From NCBI GenBank assembly GCA_029255685.2, contig CM055315.2, forward strand, positions 25,115,501-25,179,500: a stretch of 64,000 nucleotides of DNA, in the 5' to 3' direction. Below, in pieces: positions 1 to 11,255 of the stretch (position 1 is its first letter; every line of letters starts with the position of its first letter). The stretch is from Silene conica (taxonomy: Eukaryota > Streptophyta > Magnoliopsida > Caryophyllales > Caryophyllaceae). Position numbers and translations under genes: made by a program. Below the pieces are notes generated by a model. That model was not told the origin of the DNA. It did not search any database and saw nothing but the letters and a program-made list of their open reading frames with translations.

Positions 1-442
1 TTTAAAATGCATTAAGTTTTATTTTTAAGATGTTATTATATTTTTGGAATAGAATAAAAAATGTGAGATCAGAGGAAATATTTGTGAATTTCCTTTCATT
101 TAATGACACAATATTCAATAACTTTTTTATGAAAACAAATTTGTTGTATGAGAAAAGTAATTTATTTATAAATATAAACAATTTAGAAGATAAAATATAT
201 AACAACGTGCTTTAAGTGTAAAGCTCAATACAAAACTCAAACATGTTATACAACAATCATCTCACGCGGTCATTACAATCATTTGCAAACATAAATTTCA
301 CAAGAACTTATTCGCTTCAATTCCTTCATGTATGTAGTGATCCTGCATAAAGAACGAGGACAAGTTTAGTTTTGTTTACGAGCATGAATGGGACGGAGGG
401 ACGGAATTAGATGAAAGAAATTACATACGTGGAGTAGAAGGG
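1..442. repeat. LTP-flank segment shared with the 802-bp array
   Basis: Bases 1-267 match the middle of each array unit (from TTTAAAATGCATTAAG to CATCTCACGC). In the array the sequence then switches to a GC-rich island, whereas here it continues GGTCATTACAATC. Bases 268-442 recur at 53275-53467 and 54362-54535. This looks like the ancestral, uninterrupted form of the sequence from which the array units were built. Between here and the first gene (443-568) there is only AT-rich DNA with no recognisable coding exon. Confidence 0.8.
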
Positions 443-568
443 ACTTTATTCGGGACTCGGCGCCAAAGAATCTTGAAAATTAAATAATTTTTTTAATATT
501 AGTTACATTTTAAAAAATAATAATAATGATTTAAGTAATTTAGAAAGAAAAAAAAATGAAATGAATAA

Positions 569-892
569 TTACCAGAGTCCAGAGCACACTGAATCAAAAG
601 AACCATTGACACCGCAAACAGAGAAGAAAGCTTCAGCGTCATAGGTGGGATCATTAGCCACTGCAGTGGCTAGTTCTTGACATATGCATTTTGTGTCGGT
701 TGTGATTACGGTACTAAATACAGCGCAACATTTTGCAACTCCCTCTGGTGATTGATCTCCATTGCAAGCGGCGAGGAGCGTTGAACCCGTCGCGCATTCT
801 TGTGCTAGTGAAGGTGTTATCAGCATGCATATCAACACCGATACCACGAACATCATAATCATCATGCTCATTTTGTTGTTAATGCTTCCCAT
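569..892 (-). CDS. Secreted eight-cysteine LTP-like protein (copy A1)
   Basis: A 107-residue open frame starts at MGSINNK. Residues ~8-30 form a hydrophobic signal peptide ending PSLAQ, predicting secretion. The mature part has an eight-cysteine motif, C-X9-C-X11-CC-X12-CXC-X21-C-X9-C with Ile in CXC. That is the plant bifunctional inhibitor/lipid-transfer (LTP_2-like) fold, in which four disulphides surround a hydrophobic cavity. The X12 and X9 spacings resemble LTPG/xylogen-type members more than classical type I nsLTPs. The frame ends SGLW-stop, but a good donor (GTAATT) overlaps the stop codon, so a short 3' exon is possible; I could not identify one in bases 1-568. The start is chosen because it aligns with the neighbouring paralogue. 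Substrate and tissue are unknown. Confidence 0.82.
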   Translation of the reverse strand: MGSINNKMSMMIMMFVVSVLICMLITPSLAQECATGSTLLAACNGDQSPEGVAKCCAVFSTVITTDTKCICQELATAVANDPTYDAEAFFSVCGVNGSFDSVCSGLW

Positions 893-1439
893 TTTTATTT
901 TAAGAAGTGTGCTTAATTAGCTCTCTGATTACTTTATGTTTATTTTTTATTTTTTTTTGAAAGGATTACTTTATTTTTATTTGTTATTGTTTAGCAACTT
1001 TCGTGTATTTTAGGTTGTAGTGAGATTTGTAGTAATGTCTAATTTATACACTGCTTAGTGTTGAAACTATCAAAGACCAACTATGCTTTATTTGTTTATC
1101 ATTAATGAAGGATTCTTGATTTGGACATGTGCTTAATTACGTAATGGACACTCTATTTTTGATATTTAAAGTTCAGCTTATTTGAGTTCATCACTTGATT
1201 TCCATTAAATTGGGCTCATTTTTATTAGTTTACTATAGTTAAGCTTGACTTCATTTAATTAATAATTAAGGTAAGTTCAAGTTAACGCCTTTTCGCTGAA
1301 AAGAACAGAAACTAAACCTAGTAAATATAAGGGTAATAATTCCTTGTTTTTGTCCTTCACCAAAACCACAATAACTTATTCAAATTTTTCATGCTCTTCA
1401 TGCACATTAACTTTAGATTCAATCAAATAAATATATAAA

Positions 1440-3066
1440 ACATATGCATTTATGACGATGACGATGCCGTGATGGCATCATATCAAATTTCATCTGCGAT
1501 TAAATTTGGAAAAGGGGAAAGCAATGTCTTAATTACTATAGTTGCTCAATTTTTCCTTCATCCTCCAAATAATAATAATGATTTAAGTAATTTAAAAAGA
1601 AAAATAATAAAAGTCAAATGAATAATTACCCGAGCACACTGAACCAAAAGAACCATCAACACCGCAAACGGAGAAGAATGCTTCAGCGTCATAGGTGGGA
1701 TCATTAGCCACTGCAGTGGTTAGTTCTTGACATATGCATTCTCTGTCGGTTGTGATTACGGTACTAAATACTGCGCAACATTTTGCAACTCCCTCTGGTG
1801 ATTGATCTCCACTGCAAGCGGCTAGGAGCGTTGAACCCGTCGCACATTCTTGTGCATGTGAAGGTGTTATCGGCATGCATATCAACACCGATACCACCAA
1901 CATCATAATCGTCATGCTCATTTTCTTGTTAATGCTTCCCATTTTGTAGTTTAACAAGTGTGCTTAATTAGCTCTTTGATTACTTTATGTTTGTTATTGT
2001 ATTTTAGGTTGTAATGAGATTTGTAGTTATGCTAATGTAACGTCTAATTTATACACTGCTTAGAATTGAAACAATCAAAGACCAACTATATACTTTGTTT
2101 ATCATTCATGAACCATTCTTGATTGTACTGAAGAATAGTTCATATAATGAACATTATTGAGCATTATTGATCAATGTCATACAGTCTACTTGTATATATA
2201 TAAAATATTTTATATAATACCTATTCGATTGGATTTCATCGTAACAATGAAAATTTCAATGGTGATAAAGTTGTCGGTGAGCCACCGCGATTAAATTTGG
2301 AAACGTTAAAGGAATGTCTTAATTACTAAACTTGCTGAATTTTCCTTTATCCTCCAAATAGAAGAACAAACCTTTTGTCAGCCATTAATAAAATCTTCTT
2401 GTAAACAAAGTTGTGCGTGAATTTTGATTATTAATCCTTTATTAAATTTGCTATATGGTGTAAATTGAACATCAAATAATATCCGTATAGTAGAAATTGG
2501 ATTTGTCAAATTAATTTAAAAGGCATGGTTTAAATTATTAATTTAAAGAGTTGTGAGTTATAATAAAACTAAATGGGGGGTGCACAACTCGCCAGGTGGA
2601 TAACTAAAACGATAGCCTGGTGATATGAATTTAGTAATTGCCATACGAATTATAGGTGGCTACTGGCTACGTTTGCTGGCCTAGGGGGGTTCTGGCCATC
2701 TTTTGTTGATGGGTGAAAAAGTTAGCGACCATAAATATGGTATTTCTCGTTTTCATGGCATCACTACCAACATTTATGACGATGACGATGTTGCCGTGAC
2801 TGGCATCATATCATGTTTCATTTAAATGGAGAACCCTTCAATTATAACAAGTCTTAATTGTACTTAGAATAGTTCATATTACTGAAGATTGAACATTATT
2901 AATGAATGTTATACACTCTACTTGTATATAAATATTCTATAATACATGTTCGATTGGAACTTTATGGTAACAATGACGATTTCAGAGGGGATAACGTTTT
3001 CGGTGAGCCACCGCGATTAAATTTGGAAAAGAGAAAAGCAATGTCTTACTTACTAAATTTGCTATA
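1440..3066. repeat. Three degenerate tandem copies of the LTP-gene 5' flank
   Basis: A block containing GATTAAATTTGGAAA followed by AATGTCTTAATTACTA recurs near 1492, 2290 and 3016, and the motif TTTATGACGATGACGATG occurs near 1449 and 2769. These look like remnants of further tandem duplications of the gene unit that lost their coding parts. No LTP coding exon is visible in 1960-3066. The third copy is cut by the copia LTR at 3067. Confidence 0.6.
1592..1942 (-). CDS. Secreted eight-cysteine LTP-like protein (copy A2)
   Basis: Tandem paralogue of the gene at 569-892, on the same strand about 0.7 kb upstream of it. The start at MGSINKK aligns with A1; an in-frame ATG five codons earlier (MLNYK) is less likely. 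Signal peptide residues ~8-30 end PSHAQ. All eight cysteines are present with the same spacing. Differences from A1 are mostly conservative (for example NGD to SGD, TDTK to TDRE). After the last cysteine the frame runs on as SGNYSFDF to a stop at 1592, but the GTAATT donor right after SVCSG (exon end near 1630) suggests that this tail is intron and the real C-terminus lies in a short exon I cannot place. Likely an apoplastic lipid-binding or defence-type protein by family; the function is not demonstrated. Confidence 0.8.
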   Translation of the reverse strand: MGSINKKMSMTIMMLVVSVLICMPITPSHAQECATGSTLLAACSGDQSPEGVAKCCAVFSTVITTDRECICQELTTAVANDPTYDAEAFFSVCGVDGSFGSVCSGNYSFDFYYFSF

Positions 3067-3586
3067 TGTAGGGGGGATATCGAGTACGGAAACAAGTAAA
3101 TTCAATCAAATAAAGATTTAAGAGAAATAAAGTAAATTCAATAAAAAGAACACCAAGATTTTCAGGTGGAAAAACCCTCTTTAAATAGAGGGAAAAAAAT
3201 CACCGGCCAGAGAGACAAATATTTCACTATAATGATATGGGAGTACAAGGATAATTTCCTCGAGGCTATAAAAAGTCAAGCTATTAAAGTCTCAAAATGA
3301 TTATGGAGAGTAGGAATAAAAGAGGAAGAGAAGATTAATATTTGTTGTTATTGTGTGTGATGTTTGTTGTGAGTATTACGCATGTATTTATAGTGAATTT
3401 AGAAGTAAATGTTGAAGTGCGTTAGCATTGCATTTTCACCAGGTTGCATGCATTCTCTTTACTCCACCATCGGTTCATTGCACTTTGCATTCATTCACCA
3501 TATGTTTCATGCTACTTCATTACTCATGCCATAAGTTAGAATAAGTTCTAACATTTTCTCATTAAAGGAGGGGCATAACTCCAACA
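3067..3586 (-). mobile_element. Ty1/copia LTR (truncated element)
   Basis: On the minus strand an LTR begins TGTTGGAGTTATGCCCC at 3586, immediately preceded by the polypurine tract AAGGTGGAGAT. This is the classic copia PPT/3' LTR junction. The other edge is best placed at the TGTAGGGGGG (plus strand) at 3067, giving about 520 bp. Only the 3' LTR and the adjoining 3' end of pol (3600-3985) remain, so the element is truncated. The same truncated copy is present in the duplicate block at 57161-57680. Confidence 0.72.
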
Positions 3587-3599
3587 ATCTCCACCTTGA

Positions 3600-3985
3600 C
3601 TCGCCTTTTCCCATTTATACAATCGCTCTCGCCATGAAGCATTGTTAAGTATGAATAACACCAACTAAGTCCAAGCAATGGTCAAACTTAGCAGCTGTGA
3701 GTGGTTTGGACAACATATCTGCAGGATTCTCGTAGTATGAACCTTTTCAACGGTTAAATTTCCTGCATCAACAATATCGCAGATAAAATGGCATTAGATA
3801 TCAATGTGCTTGGTTTTTTAGTGATGCTTACTTTTTCTGTCAAGTGGACTGCACTTTGACTATCACAAAACCTATAACTAAACTAATCACAAGGGGAAAT
3901 GTCCATTTCTTCTCCATATTCAATGGCATTGTTGTTTCAAACCCTTTCATAGTTTCATGGATGGATGCTACAACATAAAATAACT
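3600..3985 (-). pseudogene. Ty1/copia pol C-terminus (RNase H end), broken
   Basis: Minus-strand translation gives the familiar end of copia polyproteins: a match to SQSAVHLT, then a stretch around HFICDIVDAGNLTVEKVHT, then PADMLSKPLTAAKFDHC, ending shortly before the PPT. Frame changes are needed between these blocks, including near ENPADM, so it is a dead copy. The right edge coincides with the breakpoint of the 4 kb duplication. Confidence 0.78.
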
Positions 3986-4211
3986 TATAAATCCCCCTTT
4001 TTAAATGAACTTGTTCCAAAATATACTATTTTGATGATAAATTGAATCAAGTACGGAGTATAACCCTAGAAATCCCTCACATACAAATTTTGTTTGCATC
4101 CAACACAACTTTTTTTACCTAAATTGGCAGCTCCAATTCTCAATACATACAATTAACATCAACCCGGAAAAGGGTGAAAAACAATGATTTATTTAAGAAA
4201 CAAATATCAGC
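3986..4211. other. Short non-coding stretch before the CACTA element
   Basis: AT-rich DNA with no coding potential or recognised repeat. It ends in the AAA that forms the left target duplication of the CACTA element. Confidence 0.5.
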
Positions 4212-4230
4212 AAACACTTACTACAGGAAC

Positions 4231-4460
4231 CCCTAAGGACATCGGTCAATGCACATCGGTTTTTTAAAAAATCGATGTAATAAATAATGCACATCGATTT
4301 TTTCAAAAATACGATGTCCTTATAGAGTTATTTACATCGGTTGTTTTTACAACCCATGTCCATGACTTAATGATTTTAATGGACATCAGATTTTTGAAAA
4401 CCAATGTCCATTACCTGCTTATTTACATCGATTTTCTGACTAAACCGATGTCCATTGCAT
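4231..4460. repeat. CACTA left subterminal repeats
   Basis: Multiple short copies of CACATCGGTTT/ACATCGATTT and their complements lie in alternating orientation. They mirror the array at 7640-7930 and are expected transposase binding sites. Confidence 0.8.
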
Positions 4461-6139
4461 TTAATTTTTTTATTAAAACCCGCGGCCCCTACTCCATCAA
4501 TCCATCATTTCGTCTGCCTCGCCTTCATTTTCTCACACACTAATCAACGTCATTTGCACCACCATTTATTGCCACCATCACCCACCTTGACGGTATCACA
4601 ACCGCGCAAATACAGTGACTCTTCATCATCCCCGAGCGCAAATACAGTGACTCTTCATCATCCCCGCGCGCAATCGCCATTGAAGTTATCAGTGATTGAT
4701 CAAGGATGTTGCAAGATCTGATGGTAATTATGCCAAGGTAGACTCCTTAGTATGATATTCATTTGGTCTCTCTTAATTACCAGTCGATAATTTAGGGATT
4801 TGGACGAAATTTTTAAAATTAGGGTTCTAGAAACTTGCGATTATCAGCTTCGAACATTCAATTTGTCTCTGCTAATTCCGAATACGTAAAACAATGGTGA
4901 GTTTCTTTTTATTTCATCGATTTAATTTCCGATATGTCGATTAGGCTTACATATTCTGTGATTAGCTATTTATTATTAGTTTCTCATATGAATGGGTAAA
5001 TGACGTTCCATTCTGATGATATATTCTTTTATTCAACTTGAGAAAGCAAATGTTTTCATCAACAAATTCCTTTTTGAAGTACCAGGTCATGCATAATATA
5101 ATTCTGTAGATTATTTGTTTTCTTAATTGTGAATTGAACATTGGAATGACACGGAGTACATTTCTCCATTCTCCACTTCTTCATCTTCATCATCATCATC
5201 TGAAATACATTTTCACTGTATTTCCCTATTTACCCTTGATCATTCAACCATGTTTCGTGCAGTCGCCACCCTCGCTTCCCTGCTCGATCAACCACCACTC
5301 GCAATGTATGCCATCTTTTTTTCCTTTTTCTATACGGGTTTGTGTTTTAACGATTGTTTGTGTGTTTACGGATCTATTATTTTTTGGGGGTTTTGGTTCT
5401 ATCATTGGTTGTTGATTTGTTTGCTTAATGATTGAAACTTGGTTTGCTTTCGATTCGATACAGATTCTGTGTTTTCAGTGATCATTTTTGTGTTCATGGA
5501 TTCTATACTTTTCTGGGTTTTTGTTTTTTTCAATGGTTATTGATTTATTTGCTGAAAGATTGAATCGTTTTTGTGCGCACAAATTATTGCTTATGATGGA
5601 TCAAATAGCATTGTTAAGACAAAAGCTGAATGCTTAGGTATTAGCATAAAAACTTGTCCGATTTATGCAAGTAGTATGTTATTCGACTTGTTTTAATCTT
5701 AAAGACGGACACTATCTATTTTATGAGATAATAATTGTTTTGTTTTGGTTTGTGACTTGTGAGTGTGAAGTTGGGATTGAAATTCTAATAGGCTGTTCTA
5801 GATTATACTCTATTAGTGGTTTGTAAGATGGTTTGATACAAGTACACAGCCATTAACAAATCATTATTATTAGTGAAAAACTAGTCACACAAATAACCCC
5901 TTTTACAATATGGTTGTGTGAGGCTGCCTTTCACATGTATTTGTGTTCAACTTATATGTTACAGAATTTGAATGAATTGTAGTTTTCTGCTGCAACGATG
6001 AAAAGTTGTTAGTTGCTTTATTCATTATGATCGAGACTTTGTTTAATGTGTTTATCAAATTGTAAATTGGCTGACTCTTTCGATCCTGGTTTTGAAATTT
6101 TGCAAATATGTTAATATATCATTCATGATCCTCGTGCAG

Positions 6140-6551
6140 CGACAAAAGCCTTTATTGATTGTTGCGGAGGATGTTGACAGCGAGGCCTTGGCAACTCTTA
6201 TTCTGAACAAGATTCGTGCTGGCCTAAAGGTGGTTATATTACTTGGTATTTAAGACCCTCTTATTGTGCTACTCAATTGAGGGATTTTCTTAATTATGAC
6301 CCTATTACTTCTGGCAGGTTTGTGCTGTTAAAGCTCCTGGATTTGGTGAGAATAGGAAGGCCAACTTGCTTGATCTTGCAACCCTCACTGGAGGACAAGT
6401 GAGTTTTTGCTGAACTTGGACACCTATTTGTTTTTTTGAGAAGGCAAACTTTCGGAATCTAATCTTGGCGTCTTTTGTGTAGGTGATAACAGAAGAACTT
6501 GGCATGAATTTGGAGAAAGTTGATCTCGATATGCTTGGTTAATGCAAAAAG
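6140..6551 (+). pseudogene. Mitochondrial-type chaperonin HSP60 fragment, three exons
   Basis: Three exons with intact GT-AG introns in matching phase: 6140-6229 ([17 protein letters not shown]...), 6318-6398 ([17 protein letters not shown]...) and 6483-6551 (VITEELGMNLEKVDLDMLG...). Together they correspond to roughly 75 consecutive residues in the middle of mitochondrial chaperonin-60 (apical domain), a ~575-residue folding chaperone of the mitochondrial matrix. In exon 3 a TAA replaces the residue between MLG and CKK, then the normal splice donor GTAAGC follows. The piece is therefore a captured genomic fragment with one nonsense change, not a processed copy. It sits inside the CACTA element and cannot encode a working chaperonin. 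Confidence 0.9.
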
Positions 6552-7639
6552 GTAAGCATGTACTGGTAAACTAAGTTATTTCTTTTACAAACAATTAGTT
6601 TTGGTTCGTAACCACACTTGACTTGTACGTGGTCTGCGTTACATGCTTCAATTAATCGCCTTCTACGGGCGTATATTGGTGAGCAGATGGCTGGCTGTAA
6701 GTCAGTATTACCGTCTCTCTAGTGCAGCAGGGGCGTATATTGGTGAGCAGCTGCAGTCTCTCTGGTTTGTATTACCGTCTCATGGTGGTGATGCAGGGAG
6801 GGCATGTTTATCAGATTAGTTTGAAACTTTTTAGCAAAGGTGGCGTGCAGTGGACATGGCAGTCCAGTTTCTGGGTCTGGTTAGCAGGCTACATTCAGGA
6901 GCTGTTGTTCATATGTGTAGGCGCAATGGAATAAAATAGAGGCAGAGTAGCAGATGTCTTCAGTTGATGGAATGGTGATATCAAGTGTGGATTTGAGCGA
7001 GTTTGGGATCAAAGATTGGGGGCTGCAACAATTTCAGGAATGCGTGTTTAATTAGCATGTCCAAGTTGTTTGTAAGCAAGTTCTAGCAGAGCCGTAGAGT
7101 AGCACGTTCAGGAGCTGCTGTGCAGGAAATTTTCAAACATTCTGTAGTCTGAAGGTTATTTTGTTTGGACTTGAATGTTGAAGAGGAATCAGCACACTTT
7201 TATGGCAAATTAGAATTTGATTGGATGCCTTTTAGGCATTCTTGGCAAAAAGTTTGAGCTGCTTGGATTGAATACGTGAGTGGCTGCGTGTACAACTCAG
7301 AGAATGACGGATGCAGTCCTCGACGATGATTTCACAAGGCAGGACTGGTATTTAGATTTTTGTATCTGATATAGTTTCTCCTTGTATATTTGACTTTGCT
7401 TTGAACTTGTTTAATGAAAGACGAACGACTTTGTCGTGCTTTGCTATAAATTTGTGTTTGTTTGGTTGATCGTGGCCTATAATCTGTTTTGATACGCCAG
7501 TCTAAATGGCTGGCATCTGAATAATGTATACTGGTGATACAAATTACCATCAATAGCAGCTTTTTTTTAAAAAAAGGCAACACCAAGGACAACGGTTTGT
7601 GTAATAGTAATATGCATATTAACTTATAATGCACATGGG

Positions 7640-7964
7640 CTTCGGTCAACAACTGATATACAAAACATAAATGGACATCATATTACAACTAAAGAATGAT
7701 GTGCGTAAATATGATGGACATCAGACTTATTAAACCTCCGTTGTGCAATAACACATGGACATCAGATTACAACTAAAGAATGATGTGCATAAATATAATG
7801 GACATCAGACTTATTAAACCTCCGATGTGCAATAACAAATGGACATCGGTTGCTAAGCCGATGTCCTTGATACCCATAATGGACATCAGTGAACTGTACA
7901 TCGGTTGCTAAGCCGATGTCCATGACCATAAAAGTCTGATATCCTTAGGGTTCCTGTAGTAGTG
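7640..7964. repeat. CACTA right subterminal repeats and terminus
   Basis: Repeats of ATGGACATCAG, GGACATCGG and the hairpin-like ACATCGGTTGCTAAGCCGATGT (two copies, each an inverted repeat) lead into the terminal GGGTTCCTGTAGTAGTG. A ~70 bp sub-block (AACTAAAGAATGATGTG...) is tandemly duplicated at ~7675-7800. Confidence 0.8.
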
Positions 7965-7967
7965 AAA

Positions 7968-8946
7968 ATCAGGTAAATAGTAAATACCGTCATCTAAATA
8001 AAACTATTACAAAGAGTATAATTCTCCATGAAATAAACACTATAACACCTTTATATACATAGTATGGTGTCAGTAAAAAATCGCCAAGGACACATTATGA
8101 AAGGAAAGTAGTATTTTTTTTGTCTGGACAATTTATCAAACGCTTCGTAGGCATTACAAAAATTTTGCTTACCAATTGTATACACCATAATTCAAAAATT
8201 CGTTAATAATTTGTCGGATCAGAACAAGTCATATTGTTCAAATAAGATCATCACTCAAAAAACTAAAACCACTCAAAAAACTATAACCCATTCAAGAGGA
8301 CAATAAACTCGTCTTAATATGCATGAAATAATATGAGTAACCCTGTTAATATGGTGATCAAATTTCAGTAAATAGCTTTAAAACAAAATCTGGAATGACC
8401 GTTATTCAAGTGTCAATTAGCGTAACTAATTAAATCACAAGACGGGTTAATAATGACCGTTAATCAAGTTATGTTAGCAAAAAAGTGAGCAAAAGATTAA
8501 AATATTATATGAAGTGTTTTTCGTTTAATTTTTTAAGTCTTTTCAAATTCAAAAATTGCTAAATTGGTTAATATTAAAGTTTCACTAATTAACTTTATCG
8601 TTGACTATAATATATAATAAAAATTTAATTAAACTAATAGATAAAATTCCCGAAAACTAAAGAAAAATTATATTTAGCACGTTTATAGGTTAACCAGTAA
8701 CCGAACCGCAAATAAACGTTTAAAGAGGTTAACCAAACCGTTTATAACCGTTAGGAACAGGGCGGATTAGGTTCGCTGTTTTCCCTAACTGAACCGTGTG
8801 CGAACCGAATTAAATATACGGTTCGGTGAACTGAAACGTGAGTGAACACCGCTAGTATAGTAGTGACAACCCATGTAGCGAAAGTAACTGTAGGAACAAC
8901 GGAGAGAGTATAAAAAATTAATTAACAATTCGATTTTAAGAAAATA
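7968..8946. other. Non-coding AT-rich stretch
   Basis: I see no gene. 8690-8850 is rich in GTTAACC, GGTTCGG and CGAACCG words in both orientations, possibly a worn terminal-repeat element, but no boundary or target duplication could be fixed. Confidence 0.4.
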
Positions 8947-10107
8947 CTAGTGTAACACCCGTGAAAAATCACGGGGTTGCGTACACTTACTTTTAAATAT
9001 CACATATATAAATTTTACTTATTATACGATAATCACACCGTATAATACCAGATTTTATGGAAAATGAAAGTAGTATTTAGACGTATTTAAATTCTTTTTG
9101 TTATACATATAAAGATTTGTTCAATAGCTAAGAAATTTACACGTGTGGTTTATAATTATCTTTTTGTTAAGAAATTTTATTAGCATATGTATAATTATCC
9201 CGAGTTTATAGAGATATTTTTTTGAAATTATCTTTCCAAAATTAATAAAATTAGAAAATATAATTATCTTTTAGTTAAAAACCGAGTTTATAAATATATC
9301 TTTTTGTATACGGTTTCTTATAACATTAGATTGGTTTTTTCCAAAACTAATATTTCTGTTAGAATATCATAAAATTTAGAATAAATTAGATTGATATTTT
9401 TCAAAAGTAATCTTTCCGTTAGAATATCATTAAATTTAGAATAAAATCATATCTTTTTGTTTATTTGGATTGATTTAGGCAGAATAATTTTTTTTGAATA
9501 TCTGACAGAGTAAATTTTTGGGAATATCAGACTTGGCATAAATCATGTCTTTTTGTATACGGTTTCCTATAACATTAGATTGATTTTTTCCAAAACTAAT
9601 CTTTCTGTTAGAATATCATAAAATTTAGAATAAATAGATTAATTTTTTCCAAATGTAATCTTTCTGTTAGAATATCATTAAATTTAAAATAAAATCATAT
9701 CTTTTTGTTTATTTGGATTGATTTAGGCGGAATAAATTTGTTTGAATATCTGACGGAATAAATTTTTGGGAATATCTGACTTGACATAAATCATATCTTT
9801 TTGTATACGGTTTCCTATAATATTAGATTGATTTGTTCCAAAACTAATCTTTCTGTTAGAATATCATTAAATTTAGAATAAAATTATATCTTTTTGTTTA
9901 TTTGGATTGATTTAGGCGGAATAAATTTGTTTGAATATCTGACGGAATAAATTTTTGGGAATATCTGACTTGGCATAAATCATAGCTTCTGCTTGGTCTA
10001 CGAAACATTAATTTGTGAGGGTGAATGTGAGTGCGAGAAAGAGTAAACGCTGAAACGATATTGTGCCACGTATGCAAATTTACATTTTTCTTTTATAGTA
10101 ATAGTGA
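8947..10107 (-). mobile_element. Non-autonomous Helitron
   Basis: Read on the minus strand the element starts TCACTATTACTATAAAAG (10107) and ends with a 7 bp-stem hairpin (CCCGTGA-4 nt loop-TCACGGG, plus coordinates 8958-8975) followed after a short gap by CTAG (8950-8947). It sits between A and T. These are the Helitron hallmarks: 5' TC, 3' hairpin plus CTRR, insertion in AT, no target duplication. About 1.16 kb with no Rep/helicase coding, so it depends on an autonomous partner. Confidence 0.82.
9290..9985. repeat. Tandem sub-repeats inside the Helitron
   Basis: A unit containing ATCTTTTTGTATACGGTTTC, CTTTCTGTTAGAATATCAT and TTTGGGAATATCTGACTTG is repeated about three to four times with variable unit length, starting near 9298, 9545 and 9795. 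Internal amplification of this kind is common in non-autonomous Helitrons. Confidence 0.75.
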
Positions 10108-10607
10108 TTAGTTTTTTTTAAATACATAATATTGATAGAACTAACGGGTTAACCATAAAAATAGCATGAGTAGTTATACAAACAGCAGTAACCGAAAAAG
10201 TAGTGAACGTAATAATCTTAACAAGGGATGTAATGAAAGTACTAATATTAACAAGGGGATAGGTGAACATGTCTCATAATTTGTTGATTAATTTTACTTC
10301 GTTTTCATCATAATTTCAAGATATAAATTGTAAATATATGTTAACCAAATTTAGCGAATCATATTTCATAAAAAATACTAATGTAATAAACGTAACAGTT
10401 TAGTAAAGTTTTAATGGTGGATAAAGGAAGATAATACACAATTACACAAACACAATGTGTATGATTTTTTCCATACACAACCAATCATATTATGACACGT
10501 GGCAAACTCAAGTTAGCATGTATAGGTTAGTTTAGGGTCAAGTTAGTAAATTAACATTTGTAGTTGACTTGGTTAACTACATGTAGTTAATTTATTTATG
10601 GAATGTA

Positions 10608-10611
<4 letters not shown>

Positions 10612-10677
<66 letters not shown>
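10612..10677. repeat. (TA)n microsatellite
   Basis: An uninterrupted run of about 33 TA dinucleotides just inside the left inverted repeat of the MULE-like element. Confidence 0.95.
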
Positions 10678-10680
<3 letters not shown>

Positions 10681-11167
10681 TAATAATTTATACATTTTAA
10701 TTAATCAATTTTATTTTATTAATAAATTAAAATATTTTAGGGTTCATCAAGTTTTCGCAAATTTATGAAATGTTTATTGTTTTAATTCCATTTTAATTAT
10801 TTTATTTTAATTATTCCATTTTAATTGATGTAATTAAACCGATTTTTTATTAAGTATATAACATTATTGTTCAACATTATCCGTTTTGTATTAATATTAT
10901 TGTTTTTTTGCACAATACAAATCCTGGCCTAAATACAGAACGTATTATTCGGAAATAAAAATAAATTTCATAAGAGTAGTTTTGCTTAGTAAGTACTTTT
11001 CCGTTATAAAGGAGAGAGAAACGAAAATAAATATTATAATATTAGGTGAGTAATCTTCGGAAATTAATTATCTTCGATTGATCAAAACGTTAATGAACAT
11101 CAAAATCGACAAAAGTTGAGGAAAAAGGTGGAAACGAAAAGGATTTTAAAAAAAAAAGAAAAAAAAT

Positions 11168-11255
11168 GTTACTATTGGGGTTCGAACACGCACGCACTTA
11201 GATGTTTGTATTTTGCAAGTAATCTTGTAACCAACTAAGCAAGGGTATCAACACA
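11168..11255 (-). other. tRNA-like (possible SINE head) sequence
   Basis: The minus strand contains an A-box-like GCTTAGTTGGTTA and, about 40 bp on, a perfect B-box-like GTTCGAACCC. Spacing and order fit a tRNA-derived pol III promoter, but no cloverleaf acceptor stem or CCA-proximal pairing is evident. I read it as a tRNA-derived repeat fragment, not a working tRNA gene. Confidence 0.4.

Larger units (their letters stand above)
1..3985. repeat. Segmental duplication, copy 1 (LTP-like gene block)
   Basis: The first ~3985 bases reappear at 54095-58080 with only scattered substitutions and a few single-base indels; the offset is 54094, rising to 54095 near the end. Both LTP-like genes encode identical proteins in the two copies, and the truncated copia element at the right end is in both. 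The right breakpoint lies inside that copia relic, where the copies diverge after the shared bases ATAAAATAACT. The left boundary is outside the window. The first ~267 bases also match part of the ~802 bp tandem repeat unit, so the block probably abuts array-type sequence on its left as copy 2 does. Confidence 0.93.
4215..7964. mobile_element. CACTA transposon carrying host gene exons (Pack-CACTA)
   Basis: Ends are CACTTACTACAGGAACCC at 4215 and the inverse complement of CACTACTACAGGAACCC at 7964, flanked by a 3 bp target duplication AAA (4212-4214, 7965-7967). This is the En/Spm (CACTA) signature. Both ends carry dense subterminal repeats of the type ACATCGGTTT / CCGATGTCC in both orientations (4231-4460 and 7640-7930), which in this superfamily bind the transposase. 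No transposase is visible, so it is non-autonomous. The interior holds HSP60 exons (6140-6551), a duplicated 34 bp stretch at ~4604-4670, and a possible first-exon-like frame at 5250-5306 (starts MFRAVATLAS, resembling a mitochondrial presequence; unproven). The length of 3750 bp is normal for a Pack-TYPE element. Confidence 0.9.

Noticed and set aside
3067..3586. Treating the copia LTR as a solo LTR
   Set aside because: It is followed by PPT and pol C-terminal sequence, so it is the 3' end of a truncated element; no target duplication was found.
4455..4721. 88-codon plus-strand frame in the CACTA element
   Set aside because: Ser/Pro/His-rich because of a duplicated 34 bp segment; no family match recognised. 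It may be captured 5' UTR but cannot be supported as a gene.
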